In this document: piece by piece, positions 12,283-26,318 of the stretch
Layout: every line of letters begins with the position of its first letter
Position numbering within the stretch: the first letter of the stretch is position 1
Assembly: GCF_947179515.1 (NCBI RefSeq)
Contig: NC_067477.1
Span: 130,145,896 to 130,209,895, forward strand
Direction: 5' to 3'
Length of the DNA stretch: 64,000 bases
Origin: Apodemus sylvaticus
Taxonomy: Eukaryota; Chordata; Mammalia; Rodentia; Muridae
Translations under genes and position numbers: made by a program
Notes under the pieces: model-generated
Told to the model about the DNA's origin: nothing
Seen by the model: the letters and a program-made list of their open reading frames with translations, nothing else
The model's database searches: none

Positions 12283-13321
12283 AGTTAATTAATTTTAATT
12301 GATTAATTAATTTGAACATCTCAACACCAGTTTCTCTTATGCCCTCTCCTTTTAGTCCCCCCACCAATACACTCTTCCTCCATTTCTTCTCCTAAAAGAG
12401 CAGGGTTCCCAGAGATATCACAAACTGCCACATATCAAAGTACAGTAGGGCTAGGTACCTCTCTCCTTTTACAGCTAGACAAGACAACCCAGTGAGAAGT
12501 AAGGATCACAAAGACAGACAATTCCCATGCTTCAGAGTCCCACAAAAAGACCAAGCTACACAACTGTAACATATGTGCAAAGGTCATTTCATGCAGGCTC
12601 CATGGTTGCAGTTCAGTTTCTGCAAGCCTCCACGAGCCTAGGTTAATTGATTCTGTAGGTTTACTTGTGGTGCTCTAGACCCCTCTGGCTCCTACCATCC
12701 TTCCTTTCCTTCTTCTGCATGATTCTGCAAGCTCTGCCTAATTTTTGGCCATGGTCTTTGCATTTGTTTCCAGCAGTTGATTGGCAAAGCTTCTCTGATA
12801 GCAATTGGGCTAGGCACTGATGTACACGTGTAGAGGAATATCATTAGGCATCATTTCATTGACTACGTTTTTGCCATTATTGTTTGGTTCTATCTTATGT
12901 CTGAACTGTCATAGCAGAGGTAGGCTTCTTCTCGTGGCGTGGGTCTTGAGTTGGACCAGTCATTATTCAGCCACTCCTGCAATTTCTGAACCACCTTTAG
13001 CCCAGAACATCTTATAAGCAGGACAGATTGTAGGCTGAAGGTTTTGTGGCCAGGTTTGTTTCCTAGTACCTCTATTAGAAGTTCTGCTTAGCTATAAAAG
13101 ATGGCAAGTTCAGGATATCTTATAAATAACCCCTGCCCCCGTCTGCCTCGCTATGAGTTTTAGCTAGGGCCATCCTCATAGATTCCTGGGGGGTTTTCAT
13201 TGCCCTAGGTTTCTAGTTCATTACAAGAATGCCTCCTAATTTCAATTGTCTCTCCCAGAACTCTCTCCCTAAGCACCCCCACATCCTTCCTGTTATCATC
13301 TCTACCCTCCCTATGAAGCCA
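12283..13321 (-). mobile_element. Lx-type L1 3'UTR nested in an older L1
   Basis: An AT-rich left end with two TTAATTAA palindromes (about 12284-12312) is followed by about 1 kb of L1 tail read backwards: 'gaccaagctacacaactgta', 'gcctaggttaattgattctg', 'cccctctggctcctaccatc', 'ttccagcagttgattggcaa' and 'gttttgtggccaggtttgtt'. Similar blocks occur at 48.9-49.5 kb in this window. It lacks ORF2. The flanking older L1 reads on continuously if this piece is removed. Confidence 0.7.
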
Positions 13322-13760
13322 CAGGACTAAACTTATCCAGGGGTATAAGAACAAAAGTTTCAGAAGGTAGTGTGATTATGATGGTTTAGTTAAATGACAG
13401 TTCTCTAGGCTCCAGACCATCACTATCCCTGGGTACTTGGCTATGTGTCTAGTGCTAGGTCACTTTCTCTTTTGTTGAGTGGCTCTTAAATCCATCAAGA
13501 GTGCTGTTGGTTACAGCCGAAGTATGTGCCGCTACTGTATCCTTAGTGTTATGCTATTCTGGTCATTGCTGTAGCTCCTCAGCCTCGTAACTGGGTAGAA
13601 CTGTTGGTTGCTCCCTCCACTGGCACCCTTTCCATCTTTTAGGGAAGTTTATTAACACTCAGGATATTTTCAAAGGAGGCTCATCAAATCCTAAAGACTT
13701 GATACAGGGTCCATGGGGACCTGAGCTGAGGATGACTTGAAAGCCTCACTGATGAGAAGA
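13322..13760 (-). mobile_element. Very old L1 3'UTR, second part
   Basis: Resumes the element broken at 12282: 'aaacttatccaggggtataa', 'ccatcactatccctgggtac', 'gtggctcttaaatccatcaa', 'gaactgttggttgctccctc'. It continues in the same orientation and order. Confidence 0.65.
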
Positions 13761-13930
13761 TTTCATTATACAAAAGTGTGCCATGGGAGCAGATTAAAAA
13801 TTGTTTAGTATATAGTAGAATCCCACAATGACTGCAAAAGCCTCAAATAAATCAATAACTACTTAGGCAAAGAGTTGCCTGCTATCTGTACAAAACGAGA
13901 ATTAACATGACATTTACCTTTGTGCGTAGA

Positions 13931-13965
13931 GTGTGTGTATATGTATGTATGTATGTATGTGTGTG

Positions 13966-14004
<39 letters not shown>

Positions 14005-14018
14005 ATGCGTGCACACAC
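13931..14018. repeat. (TG)n/(TATG)n microsatellite
   Basis: (TATG) units around 13938-13960 lead into about 30 bp of uninterrupted (TG), with CATGCG at its end. Alternating purine-pyrimidine sequence, so able in principle to form Z-DNA. Confidence 0.95.
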
Positions 14019-15693
14019 ATTTATATCTCTGATATGTATGTTTGTGATGAATGTATATCTTAGTGTGGGTATGAATTCTGGCGCTCTATATCACTCAGAC
14101 ACAATCATTTTTACAGATTCTATTGTTTCCTTTTTATTCCTTATCATTAATATGGGTAGATGAAATCCGTTTAATGATTATACGAAACACTAGAATATTG
14201 AACTCACATGTTTCACTTGAATGATTTCCTCAAAAATCTGTGAGGCCTTTTCTTTTCATGCTTTATAGCTTTCTTCAGAACTTGTGACTAGAACTCCACA
14301 TAAGTCCCAGGTCCTCCTACTGAATGTGAAGCCTCTACACTAAGAAGCATGCGACTCAATCATTCTTTGTGGTTCGCAGTATTGCTGTGCATGGGGGTTA
14401 ATTTTATGGCATTTCTGGCTATTACCAACAAGATGTCAATAACATCACACCAGCAGTCACTGATAATCAAATTTCTTCAGACATCACTAAACATACAACT
14501 TGGTTCTATTTGCTTCAGAGTGATCAGCTTTGCAATTTTAATGAAGTTGGTACCTATTATAAAATTACCCTGAGACCATAATTGAAACTCTTCTCTTCAG
14601 TAATGAATCTATTATTTTTAATGCTTGCACCTTACTATGGAAGTGACAATTAAAACTAGATATCATAATAAAGGTACACATTAATAAGAAATCCACATTT
14701 ATATTTCCTATAACAAAAGGAACATATTAAGCTAACATTGAGTGAATTCAAAACAATTCATTCAAGTAGAACAATTAGTATTTCCTGAAATATAGGTGAT
14801 ATTAGAATGCTTCCATTCAAGCCCTCAGGCCCCATAACTCTAACATATTGCTCATGTCTGGCTTTCTGCCTCATAGAGAGGATGGGCACAGCAAGGAATT
14901 TCATTGTTGCAGCTGCCCTCATTTCACAGTTTGAGAGAAGAAGCACATGCACTGAGATCACTTAGGCAGCATATAAAGCAGCATGGTCCAGCCTAGAGGA
15001 ATTCCCTATTTCCAACCCATCATCTAGGGTACTAAATTCCCCTCCACTTCTGACTTCTAGCATGCCTCAAAGCCTCTGAATTAAGTTAACAAATCAATTT
15101 CAAGCTACAAATGCTTTTTGGTAAATAGAACAAACCTCTGCCAGTTGACTGGCTCTGTGACATGCCACAACATGACAGGCATGGTAATTTTGCCATCCGC
15201 GAGAAAGGAAAGAGTTCATAGCATTGAAACCCTGTTCAACTGTAATCTCAACTGAGGAGATTTCTCTTCTGTGCATTATTCTAGTCCCTCTGAACTAGAA
15301 TATTCAAACAGAAAGTAAGCAAGCAAACAAAAAATATTTAATCTTCCTTCTTCCAAAATACTTAAGCCTCTATGTGCTATGGACAGAAAAAAGTAACTAA
15401 AATGGCTGTGGTAGAATTAGTGACCTTTCCCCTTAAACACATAACTCTACTCTGCATGAGATTCTTGTGACATGATCATTATAATTCTGGTTGCTTGAGT
15501 AAGAACCAAGTGTTTTCTCTACAAATCTTCCTCTTTTGCTCCCATTATTAGTCAGGACAAGTGTCCAACAGCCACTGAGAAACTCCTTTCAAACATTTTA
15601 CAAAATCCTTGCTCCTACTTCATCTATACTGTCATTTCTCCTTTTGATTTTTATCACACTTGTCTTGACAATTATATTCTCAGTTATTAGTCA
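14019..15693. other. Unrecognised DNA
   Basis: Frames at 14349-14573 (plus) and 14758-14961 (minus) are short and resemble no family known to me. No repeats recognised. Confidence 0.5.
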
Positions 15694-15864
15694 GTGTGCA
15701 CTTGACTTTTTGTTGCTGTCATAAATACCATGACCCAGAACAACTTGGGGGAATTATAGCATACAGCCCATTATGAAAGGAAGTCAGGCAGGATCTCAAA
15801 GCAGGAACTGAAGCAGAGACCATGGAGGCACACTGGTGTTACTGATTTGCTCTCCCTTGTTTCC
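15694..15864 (-). mobile_element. MT-type MaLR LTR fragment
   Basis: Reverse orientation LTR end: 'tgttgctgtcataaatacca', 'gaacaacttggggg', 'gaaggaagtcaggcaggat' type blocks and 'gcagagaccatggaggcaca'. Cut off on the right by the L1 at 15865. Confidence 0.62.
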
Positions 15865-17125
15865 TCATCCTGTTTTTATAAAATTCGTTATTTTACTTAT
15901 TTATATACCAAATGTTGTGCCTGCTCCCAGTACCCTCTCCCAGAGTATTTACCCCATCCCACGCCCATTTGCCTCTGAAAGGGGAAGGCACCCCCTTCCA
16001 TGGAGCATCAAGTCTCTACAAGATTAGGCATATCCTCTCCCACTGAAGCCAGACAATGCACTCCTCTACTACATATGCACCAGAGGCCGTGGACCAGCCC
16101 CTGTATTCTCTTTGGTTGATGGCTTAATCTGGGAGCTTCCAGGAGTCTAGGTTAGTTAATACCATTGGTCTTTCTGTGGGGTTGCCATCCCCTTCAGCTC
16201 CTTCAACGCTTCCCCTAACTCTTCCATAGGAGTCCCTGACCTCAGACCAATGGTGGACTCTAAATATCTGCATCTGTCTTAGCCAGCTTCAGAGAAGAGC
16301 CTCTTGGAAAACAGTCATAATAGGCTCCTTTCTGCAAGCATAACATACCATAAGTAATAGTGGCAGGGTTTGGTGCCCACCCATGGGATGAATCCCAAGT
16401 TGGGCCAGTCACTGGCTGGCCTTTCATGCAGTCTCTGCTCCATTTATGCCCCTACACTTATTTTAGACAGAAATAATTCTGAATCAAAAATTTTGAAGAT
16501 GAGTTGGTGTCCTCATTCCTCCACTGGTGGCCTTGTCTTATCTATTGAAGGTGGTCTCTTCCATCTCCCAACTGTTGAGCATTTTGGCTAATTGAAAAAA
16601 TGAAGAGATTATGAATTGTGAGGTTAATGGATGGAACTAGAAAATATCATCCTGAGTGAGGTAATCTAGACCCTAAAGGACATGCATGGTATGCACTCAC
16701 TGATAAGTAGATATTAGCTCAAAAGTAAAGAATACAAATGAAAAAACCCACAGACCCTAAAAAGTCAAAGAACAAGGAAAGCCGAAGTAAGGATGCTTCA
16801 ATTCAACTTAGAAGGGGAAACAAAATAATCATGAGAGGCAGAGGGAAGGAGGGGCCTGGGTAGGAGAGAAGAATGAGAGGGGAGGAAATGGGGGAAAGCA
16901 TCAGGTTTGTGAGATACAGGAGAGAGACCCAGAGAACCAGAAGAATTAATAGAAATATGGAGCTGTCAGGGGATGGGGGATGGGATGTGGGAGGAACATC
17001 TAGAAAGTCCCAGAGACCTGGAATGAGAGAATCTCTCAGGACCTCAAACTTACCCAGTGGTGGCACTGTACATAGAGTCTGGGCCCTCACAATTCAATAA
17101 GGAATTAAGAAATGTCATATAGACT
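15865..17125 (-). mobile_element. L1 with 5' inversion (twin-priming structure)
   Basis: 15865 to about 16591 is the distal L1 3'UTR on the minus strand ('cttcagctccttcaacgctt', 'gttgggccagtcactggctg'). From about 16592 to 17125 the sequence switches to the plus strand and shows the end of ORF2 ('ggatggaactagaaaatatc', 'catcctgagtgaggtaatc') running into the proximal 3'UTR up to about 17090. The inverted part ends about where the minus-strand part begins in the element's own order. That is the signature of twin priming during one insertion. The alternative is two unrelated L1 pieces lying back to back. No intact frame survives. Confidence 0.72.
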
Positions 17126-19545
<2,420 letters not shown>

Positions 19546-19845
19546 TGTGGTGGTTTGAAAAAAAAAATCATCCTCATAGGTCCATAGGGATTGGCACTAT
19601 TAGGAGGTATGGTCTTTTTGGAATAGATGTGGCTTTGGTGGAGAAGGTGTATTACTAGGGGATGGGCATTAATATCTTTAATGCTTAAGACAGTTCACTT
19701 CCTGTTGCCTGCTAATCTGGATGTAGAACTCCAGTATTGCCATGCTTCCTGCCATGAAACTGTAAGCCAGCCCTCAATTAAATACTTCCCTTATAAGAAT
19801 TGCCATGATCATGGTATCTCTTCACATTAATAAAAGCCTAGGACA
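19546..19845 (+). mobile_element. MT-family MaLR solo LTR with exact 5-bp duplication
   Basis: Begins TGTGGTGGTTTGAA and ends AGGACA (TG...CA). It carries MT-LTR blocks 'ggcactattaggaggtatgg', 'gtaagccagccctcaattaa' and 'atggtatctcttcacattaa'. The host 5-mer CTGCC lies directly before (19541-19545) and after (19846-19850), as expected from ERVL-type integration. There is no internal region, so it is a solo LTR left by recombination. The AATTAAAT region may be the old polyadenylation signal area. Confidence 0.85.
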
Positions 19846-20545
19846 CTGCCCTTCTAAATCTGACTTTGTAGAGTAGAAATAGCTAGAGAGGAAATATTCT
19901 AAAGATATAGATAGTACAGAAATATGTAAGAAGATTCCCATTCTCCTAACCCCAGTGTGCTTAGAGACATTTCCACAAAATTCACTCAGCATCCTTATTC
20001 CTTATTATCATGGTTGTCCAGACAATGACTACAAAGCAACTGAATATTAAATTACAGGGTCTTAGTATTATTGTCTGAGGTGGGTGATATTGTCCAGGCT
20101 GACATTTCTTCACATGCATTTTTTTAACTTTCTACATTAGAAGTTAAGAAGTGCCATCCATAATCTAGCTCTGTAACCACATATACTACCCCATACCTGA
20201 GTTAAACCTAACAGCTATAGTCTATTTTTACTCCTCAATCACTATGCACTGCTGACTGAACTCTGAAATATGTCACAGCTGTCATCCTCTCATAGAGACC
20301 TCAAGAGCAGCTTCTGTCATTTGAATCTATACTGCTCAGTAGACCGCAGATCTCCATTTTCTGAAAACATCCTCATTGTCTTCCCATTCCGTTCTGCTTC
20401 TCTTTGAAATAAGAAGACAAAAGTCATTGGGGCATTAGTCAGGGAAGAGCATTTTGTCTGAATCAAGTCAGAAGTACTTTGTCAGTCGAGTAAATTCACC
20501 CTGTGGTGTGTTGCAGCCTTTCCCTAAAAGAACAAGTTAACTAGA
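19846..20545. other. Unrecognised DNA
   Basis: No frame or repeat recognised over 700 bp. Confidence 0.45.
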
Positions 20546-21420
20546 AGTTGTTTTTCTTTTATTATTAGATATTTTATTTACATTTCAAATGTTATCTGCT
20601 TTCCTCCCTTTCCTGGTTTCCCCTTCAAAAACACCCTATGCCATCCTCTCTCCCCCTACTCACCAACCCAATCACTCCCTCTACCCTGTCGTGGCATTAC
20701 CCTATACCAGGGCATACAGCCTTCTCAGGACCAAAGGCCTTTCCTCCCTTTAATGACCAACAAAGCCATCCTCTGCTTGAGATTTGTTCTGTGAATTGCT
20801 TCTAGGCTAATATCAACTTATCAGTGAGTGCATACTGTGTGTTCTTTTGTGATGATTGGGTTACCTCACTCAGGATGATATTTTCTAGTTCCATCCATTT
20901 GCTTAAGAATTTCATGAAGTCATTGTTTTTAATAGCTGAGTAGTAATCCATTGTGTAAATATACCACATTTTCTGTATCCATCCATCTGTTGAGGGACAA
21001 CTGGGTTCCTTCCAGCTTCTGGCTATTATAAATAAGGCTATTATGAACATAGTGGAGCATGTGTCTTTATGACATGCTGTAGAACCTTCTAGGTATACAC
21101 CCAGGAGCTGTATAGCTGGGTCATCCGGTAGTACTATGTCCAATTTTCTGAGGAATTGCCAAACTGATTTCCATAGTGGTAGTGTCAGCTTGCAATCCCA
21201 CCAGCAATGAAAGAGTGTTCCTATTTCTCGACATTCTTGCCAGCAACTGCTATCAACTGAGTTTTTGATCTTAGTCATTCTGACTGATGTGAGGTGGAAT
21301 CTCAGTGTTGTTTTGATTTGCATTTCCCTGATGACTATGTTGAACATTTCTTTAGTTGATTCTCAGTCACCTGGTATTCCTCAGTTGAGAATTCTTTGTT
21401 TAGCTCTGTACCCAATTTTT
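20546..21420 (-). mobile_element. Lx/mouse-like L1 3' end with deleted 3'UTR
   Basis: Starts with 'ttattagatattttatttac' (complement of the tail region) and enters ORF2 at about 20802. The 3'UTR is much shorter than in the sibling at 63041-63978: sequence jumps at about 20780 from a 'gccatcctctgc' block to 'ttgagatttgttctgtgaat', missing roughly 450 bp that the sibling has (about 63239-63690). Ends near 21420 inside ORF2, so 5'-truncated. Uses the TGTGTTCTTTTGTGAT variant next to the ORF2 stop, unlike the rat-type copies in this window. Confidence 0.88.
20802..21347 (-). pseudogene. L1 ORF2 C-terminal remnant, 181 open codons
   Basis: Open for 181 codons. Shows the [15 protein letters not shown] start of the C-terminal segment, the cysteine-rich CWQEC and HCWWDC pair and the MWYIYTMDYYSAIKNNDF block. 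The C-terminus has drifted (ends LILA rather than LISGY). Only the last seventh of ORF2 is present, so it has no reverse transcriptase or endonuclease. Confidence 0.9.
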
Positions 21421-22299
21421 CAGAATAGGACTTCCTCTACAAAGGCAGATTCTCCAGGTAGTTAGTGCTCTGGAAGTAGGGCTGGTTAAGTCATCATTTT
21501 TGTGAGAGTGGAGTTGCCTGAGGCATTGCATAGGTGCTATCACAAGTGTGATGTTATATTTACAATAAAATCTTTCTTCATTGTATAAAAAGGATAGATT
21601 ACTATCCCAAATAACATATGATTTATATGTTATAGACTTTGTAGAGAGCTAAGACTCTTCTTTAAAATGTTCCACATGCCACAATTCTTTGACACTGTTC
21701 ATTAACATGACATTAACACTAATTAAAAAGACTTTGATTACTTTATGGATAGTAATTGTTAGATCTTATCTAAAATAAAGTCACTCCTTAATTCAAAATA
21801 ATAACAGTGCTCAGCTATATCCTGAAAATGCCCCAACCAAACAATTGCTTCATAGCAAGTAGCACAGAGGACAAAGTTAATCGTCTCATGTGGATACCTG
21901 TATGATTTATTAAAGGGCTTTTACTCCCCCACTGAAAAGTCTTGGAACCCAGCCATGTATGTATACCTCCGCACCTGGATTCTGTATTTTTCATTTATGA
22001 CAATGTATATTTTTAGGCAAATTCATAACATCCTTGCTGTTGTAGCTTCAGTATCTTGAAATCAAAATCAAAAACTCATCTTTTAAAAATACCTTCAGAT
22101 TATTTTAAATACTGTTTAGTTTTTTTTTACATTTATATATATATTTAATAATAAATAAGTCAATATTTAAATAAATAACCACTATGGTTTGAGATTGCAT
22201 TAAATGTAAATATTATATTGGAGAAAATGGAGATCTTCATATTGTGAAGTTCATAAATCTATGTTCAATTTGGGTGTATTTATTTATGACTATTTGCTT
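21421..22299. other. Unrecognised AT-rich DNA
   Basis: Contains a TATATA-rich patch near 22134-22146, and nothing else that I can name. Confidence 0.45.
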
Positions 22300-22650
22300 T
22301 GTGTTTGTTTGTGTGCACATTCAGGTGCATTTTGGGTGTCTGCAGATGTGTGTGTATACATGTGTGTATGTATGTAACTATATGTGTGTATATAGAGTAT
22401 TTGTATGCACATTCAGGTACATTTGTATGTATCTATCTGCAGGTGTGTGTGTGTGTTTACATGTGTGCATGGTCACTGTGTGTATGCACATGTTGGTGTA
22501 TATGCCTTGTCTCTCTGTATGTGTATGTGCATGTATGTGTGGAGCTATGTGTGAGTGCATATTCAGGTGCAAGTATGTGTGTCTATCTGCATATGTGTGG
22601 GGGTATAACTGTGCATGCATGCACACATGGATACATGTGCTTGTATACAG
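22300..22650. repeat. Degenerate TG-rich minisatellite
   Basis: About 350 bp of GTGTGTATG-type sequence with a longer motif 'cattcaggtgca...tctgca' recurring near 22317, 22410 and 22560. The Cys/Val-rich open frames on both strands (up to 143 codons) are artefacts of the base composition. Confidence 0.8.
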
Positions 22651-23055
22651 GTGCAGTTGAATTGGGAAATCTTAAGCTTTGGTTCTCAGGAGCCTTATAC
22701 CTTGTAATTCTTGCAAGAATTTTACAATGAATTTGAGGTTTAACAACTTGCCTAAGCTAGATGGCCAGTGAGCACCTTCAGATTCCAGCTACTCAACAGT
22801 CGAATTACAGGTTTGTATCACTGTAAGTCTATTTTAATGTGTTCTCTTGAAATCAAACTCATGTCCTATGTTCCTGTCCTGAGTACTCTATCAACTGATT
22901 TAGCTCTCCAGTTCTACTTAGACGTGGTCACATCAGCAGGTTGTTGTTGGTATTTTTGTTGTTGTTTTACTATTTTGCTCTAATACAGAAATCTTATTTT
23001 ATATTTTATATCTATTACTTTGTGTGTTATATATTTCAATTTTTGTTTCCAAGCA
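22651..23055. other. Unrecognised DNA, possible ancient SINE traces
   Basis: 'ttgaggtttaacaacttgcc' and 'gatggccagtgagc' near 22730-22772 look like a decayed MIR on the minus strand. 'cgaattacaggtttgtatca' just after could be a B1 relic. Both are weak. Confidence 0.3.
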
Positions 23056-23308
23056 TTTACTTATTTATTTTCGATATATTTTTATTTACATTTCAAACGA
23101 TTTCCCCTTTTCTGGCTCCCCACTCCCCGAAAGTCCCATAAGCCCTCTTCCCTCCCCCTATTCCCCCATTCAACCCTTCCCACTTCCCTGTTCTGGTATT
23201 CCCCTATACTGCTGCACTGAGTCTTTCCATAACCAGGGGCCACTCCTCTGTTCCTCTTGGACATCATTTAATATGTGGAATATGTCTTGGGTATTCCAAG
23301 TTTCTATG

Positions 23309-26290
23309 CTAATATCCACTTATCAGTGAGTGCATACCATGATTGATCTTTTGAGACTGGGTTACCTCACTTAGTATGATGTTCTCCAGCTCCATCTATT
23401 TGTCTAAGAATTTCATGAATTCATTGTTTCTAATGGCTGAATAGTACTTCATTGTGTAAATATACATTTGTTTTTGTATCCATTCCTCCATTTATGGACA
23501 CCTGGGTTCTTTCCAGCTTCTGGCTATTACAAATAGGGCTGCTATGAACATAGTGGAACATGTGTCCTTATTGCATGCCAGGGAATCCTCTAGGTATATG
23601 CCCAGGAGTGGTAGAGCAGGGTCCTCCAGAAGTGTCATGCCCAGATTTCTGAGGAACCGCTGGACTGATTTCCAAAGTGGTTGTACCATCTTGCAATCCC
23701 ACCAGCAGGGGAGGAGTGCTCCTCTTTCTCTACATAATTGCCAACACCTGCCGTCTCCTGAGTTTTTAAGCTTAGCCATTCTGACTGGTGTGAGGTGAAA
23801 TCACAGGGTTGTTTTGATTTGCATTTCCCCAATGACTAATGATGTTGAACATTTCTTAAGGTGCTTCTCAGCCATCCGAGGTTCTTTATGTGAAAATTCT
23901 TTGTTTAGCTTTGTACCCCACTTTTTAATAGGGTTATTTGATTATCTGGAGTCTACTTTCTTGAGTTTTTGTATGTGCTAGATATTAGCCCTCTGTCAGA
24001 TTTAGGATTGGTGAAAATTTTTTCCCAATCTGTTGGTTGACAATTTGTCCTTTTGATGGCATTCTTTGCCTTACAGAAACTGTTTTTTATGAGGTCCCAT
24101 TTGTCAGTTCTTGATCTTAGAGCATAAGCTATTGGTGTTCTATTCAGGAACTTTTCCTCTGTGCCCATGTCCTCAAGGATCTTCCCCAGTATCTTTTCTA
24201 TTACTTTCAGTGTGTCGGGTTTTATTTGGAGGTCCTTGATCTACTTGGAGTTGAGCATAGTACAAGGAGATAAGAATGGATCAATTGGCATTCTTCTACA
24301 TGCTGATCTCCAATTGAATGAGCACCATTTGTAGAAAAGTCTATCTTTTTTGCACTGGATGTTTTCAGCTCCTTTGTCGAAGATCAAGTGCCCATAGGTG
24401 TGTGGCTTCATTTCTGGGTCTTCAATCCTATTCCATTGATCCACTTGCCTGACATTATACCAATACCATGCAGTTTTTATCAATATTGCTCTGTAGTAAT
24501 GTTTGAGGTCTGGGATACAGATTCCTCCAGAAGTTCATTTACTGTTGAGAACAGTTTTAGCTATCCTGGAGTTTTTGTTATTCCAGATGAATTTGAGAAT
24601 TGCTCTTTATAACTCTATGAAGAACTGAGTTGGGATTTTGATGGGATTGCATTCAATCTGTAGATTGCTTTTGGCAAGATGGCGATTTTAACTATATTAA
24701 TCCTCCCAATCCATGAGCATGAAAGATTTTTCCAGTTTCTGAGGTCTTCTTCAATTTCCTTCTTTGGAGATCTGAAGTTCTTGTCGTATAGGTATTTCAC
24801 TTGTTTGGTTAGAGTTGCCCCAAGATACTTTATGCTGTTTGTGGCTATTGTGAAGGGTGTCATTTCCCTAATTTCTTTCTCAGTCTGCTTATCCTTTGAG
24901 TATATAAAGGCTACTGATTTGCCTGATTTGATTTTGTAGCCAGCCACTTTGCTGAAGTTATCTATCAGCTGTAGGAGTTCTCTAGTAGAGTTTTTTGGGT
25001 CACTTAAGTATACTATCATATTATCTGCAAATAGTGATAGTTTGACTTCTTCCTTTCCAATTTGTATCCCTTTGACCTCCTTAGGTTGTCTAATTTCTCT
25101 AGCTAGGACTTAAAGAACTATATTGAAAAGATACGGAGAGAGGGGGCAGACTTGTCTAGTCCCTGATTTTAGTGGGATTGCTTCAAGTTTCTCTCCATTT
25201 AGTTTGATATTGGCTACTGTTTACCTGTATATTGCTTTCACAATGTTTAGATATGGGCCTTTAATTCCTGTTCTTTCCCAAACTTTTAGCATGAAAGGAT
25301 GCTGAATTTTGTCAAATGCTTTTTCAGCATCTAACGAAATGATCATGTGGGTTTTTTCTTTGAGTTTGTTTATGTAGTGGATTGCATTGATGGATTTCCA
25401 TATATTGAACCATCCCTGAATCCCTGGGATGAAGCCTACTTGATCTTGGTGGATGATGATTTGTATGTGTTCTTGGATTCAGTGAGCAAGAATTTTATTG
25501 AGTATTTTTGCATCGATATTCATAAGGGATATTGGCCTGAAATTCTGTTTCTTTGTTGGATCTTTGTGTGGTTTTGGTATCAGCATAATTGTGGCTTCAT
25601 AGAACAAGTTGGGTAGTGTTCCTTCTGTTTCTATTTGGTGGAATAGTTTGACAAGTATTAGTGTTAAGTCTTCTTTGAAGGTCTGATAGAATTCTGCACT
25701 AAAACCATTTGGTCCTGTGCTTTTTTGGGGTGGAAAGCTTTCTATGACCCCTTCTATTTCTTTAGGGGTTATGGGTCTGTTTAGATGATCTATTTGATTT
25801 TGATTTAATTTTGGTATTTGGTATCTGTCTAAGAAATTGTCCATTTCCTCCAGATTTTCCAGTTGTGATGAGTACAGGCTTTTGTAATAGGATCTGATAC
25901 ATTTTTGAATTTCCTTAGTTTCTGTTGTTATATCTCCCTTTTCATTTCTAATTTTGTTAATTTGGATACTGTCTTTGTGCCCTTTGGTTAGTCTGGCTAA
26001 GGGTTTATCTATCTTGTTGATTTTTTTCAAAGAACCAGCTCCTGGCTTTGTTGATTCTTTGTATAGTTCTCTTAGTTTCTACTTGATTGATTTCAGCCCT
26101 GAGTTTGATGATTTCCTGTCTTCTTCTCCTCCTGTATGCAGCAAAATTTAGGGCCTTGTTTACTTATCCAGTCTGTTAGTCTATGTCTTTTTATTGGGGA
26201 ATTGAGTCCATTGATGTTAAGAGATATTAAGGAATAATGATTATTGGTTCCTATCATTTTTGATGTTAATTTTATACTTGTGTGGTTATC
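23309..26290 (-). pseudogene. L1 ORF2 remnant lacking the endonuclease core, FADN active site
   Basis: The first ~48 codons of the endonuclease remain (LISLNINGLNSP ... FCCIQ, complement of about 26136-26290). The frame then jumps to the [16 protein letters not shown] segment before the reverse transcriptase. RT segments follow: 25479-26030 (ending [19 protein letters not shown]), motif [11 protein letters not shown] near 25320-25340, and the catalytic box near 25020, where the second Asp codon reads AAT (complement of 25020-25022), giving FADN. C-terminal pieces lie at 24241-24483, 23953-24168 and 23492-23832. The stop is at 23309-23311. Many frame breaks. Confidence 0.9.
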
Positions 26291-26318
26291 TTCTTTTGGG
26301 TTTGATGAAAGAGGGCTG

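Noticed and set aside
12283..12312. TTAATTAA palindromes as a possible regulatory or origin element
   Set aside because: They lie in the AT-rich tail region of an inserted L1, where such palindromes are expected by composition.
22244..22730. Overlapping Cys/Val-rich open frames of 138-143 codons
   Set aside because: They arise from GTGTGT/TATGTA repeats, are open in several frames and on both strands, and show no start context or known motif.
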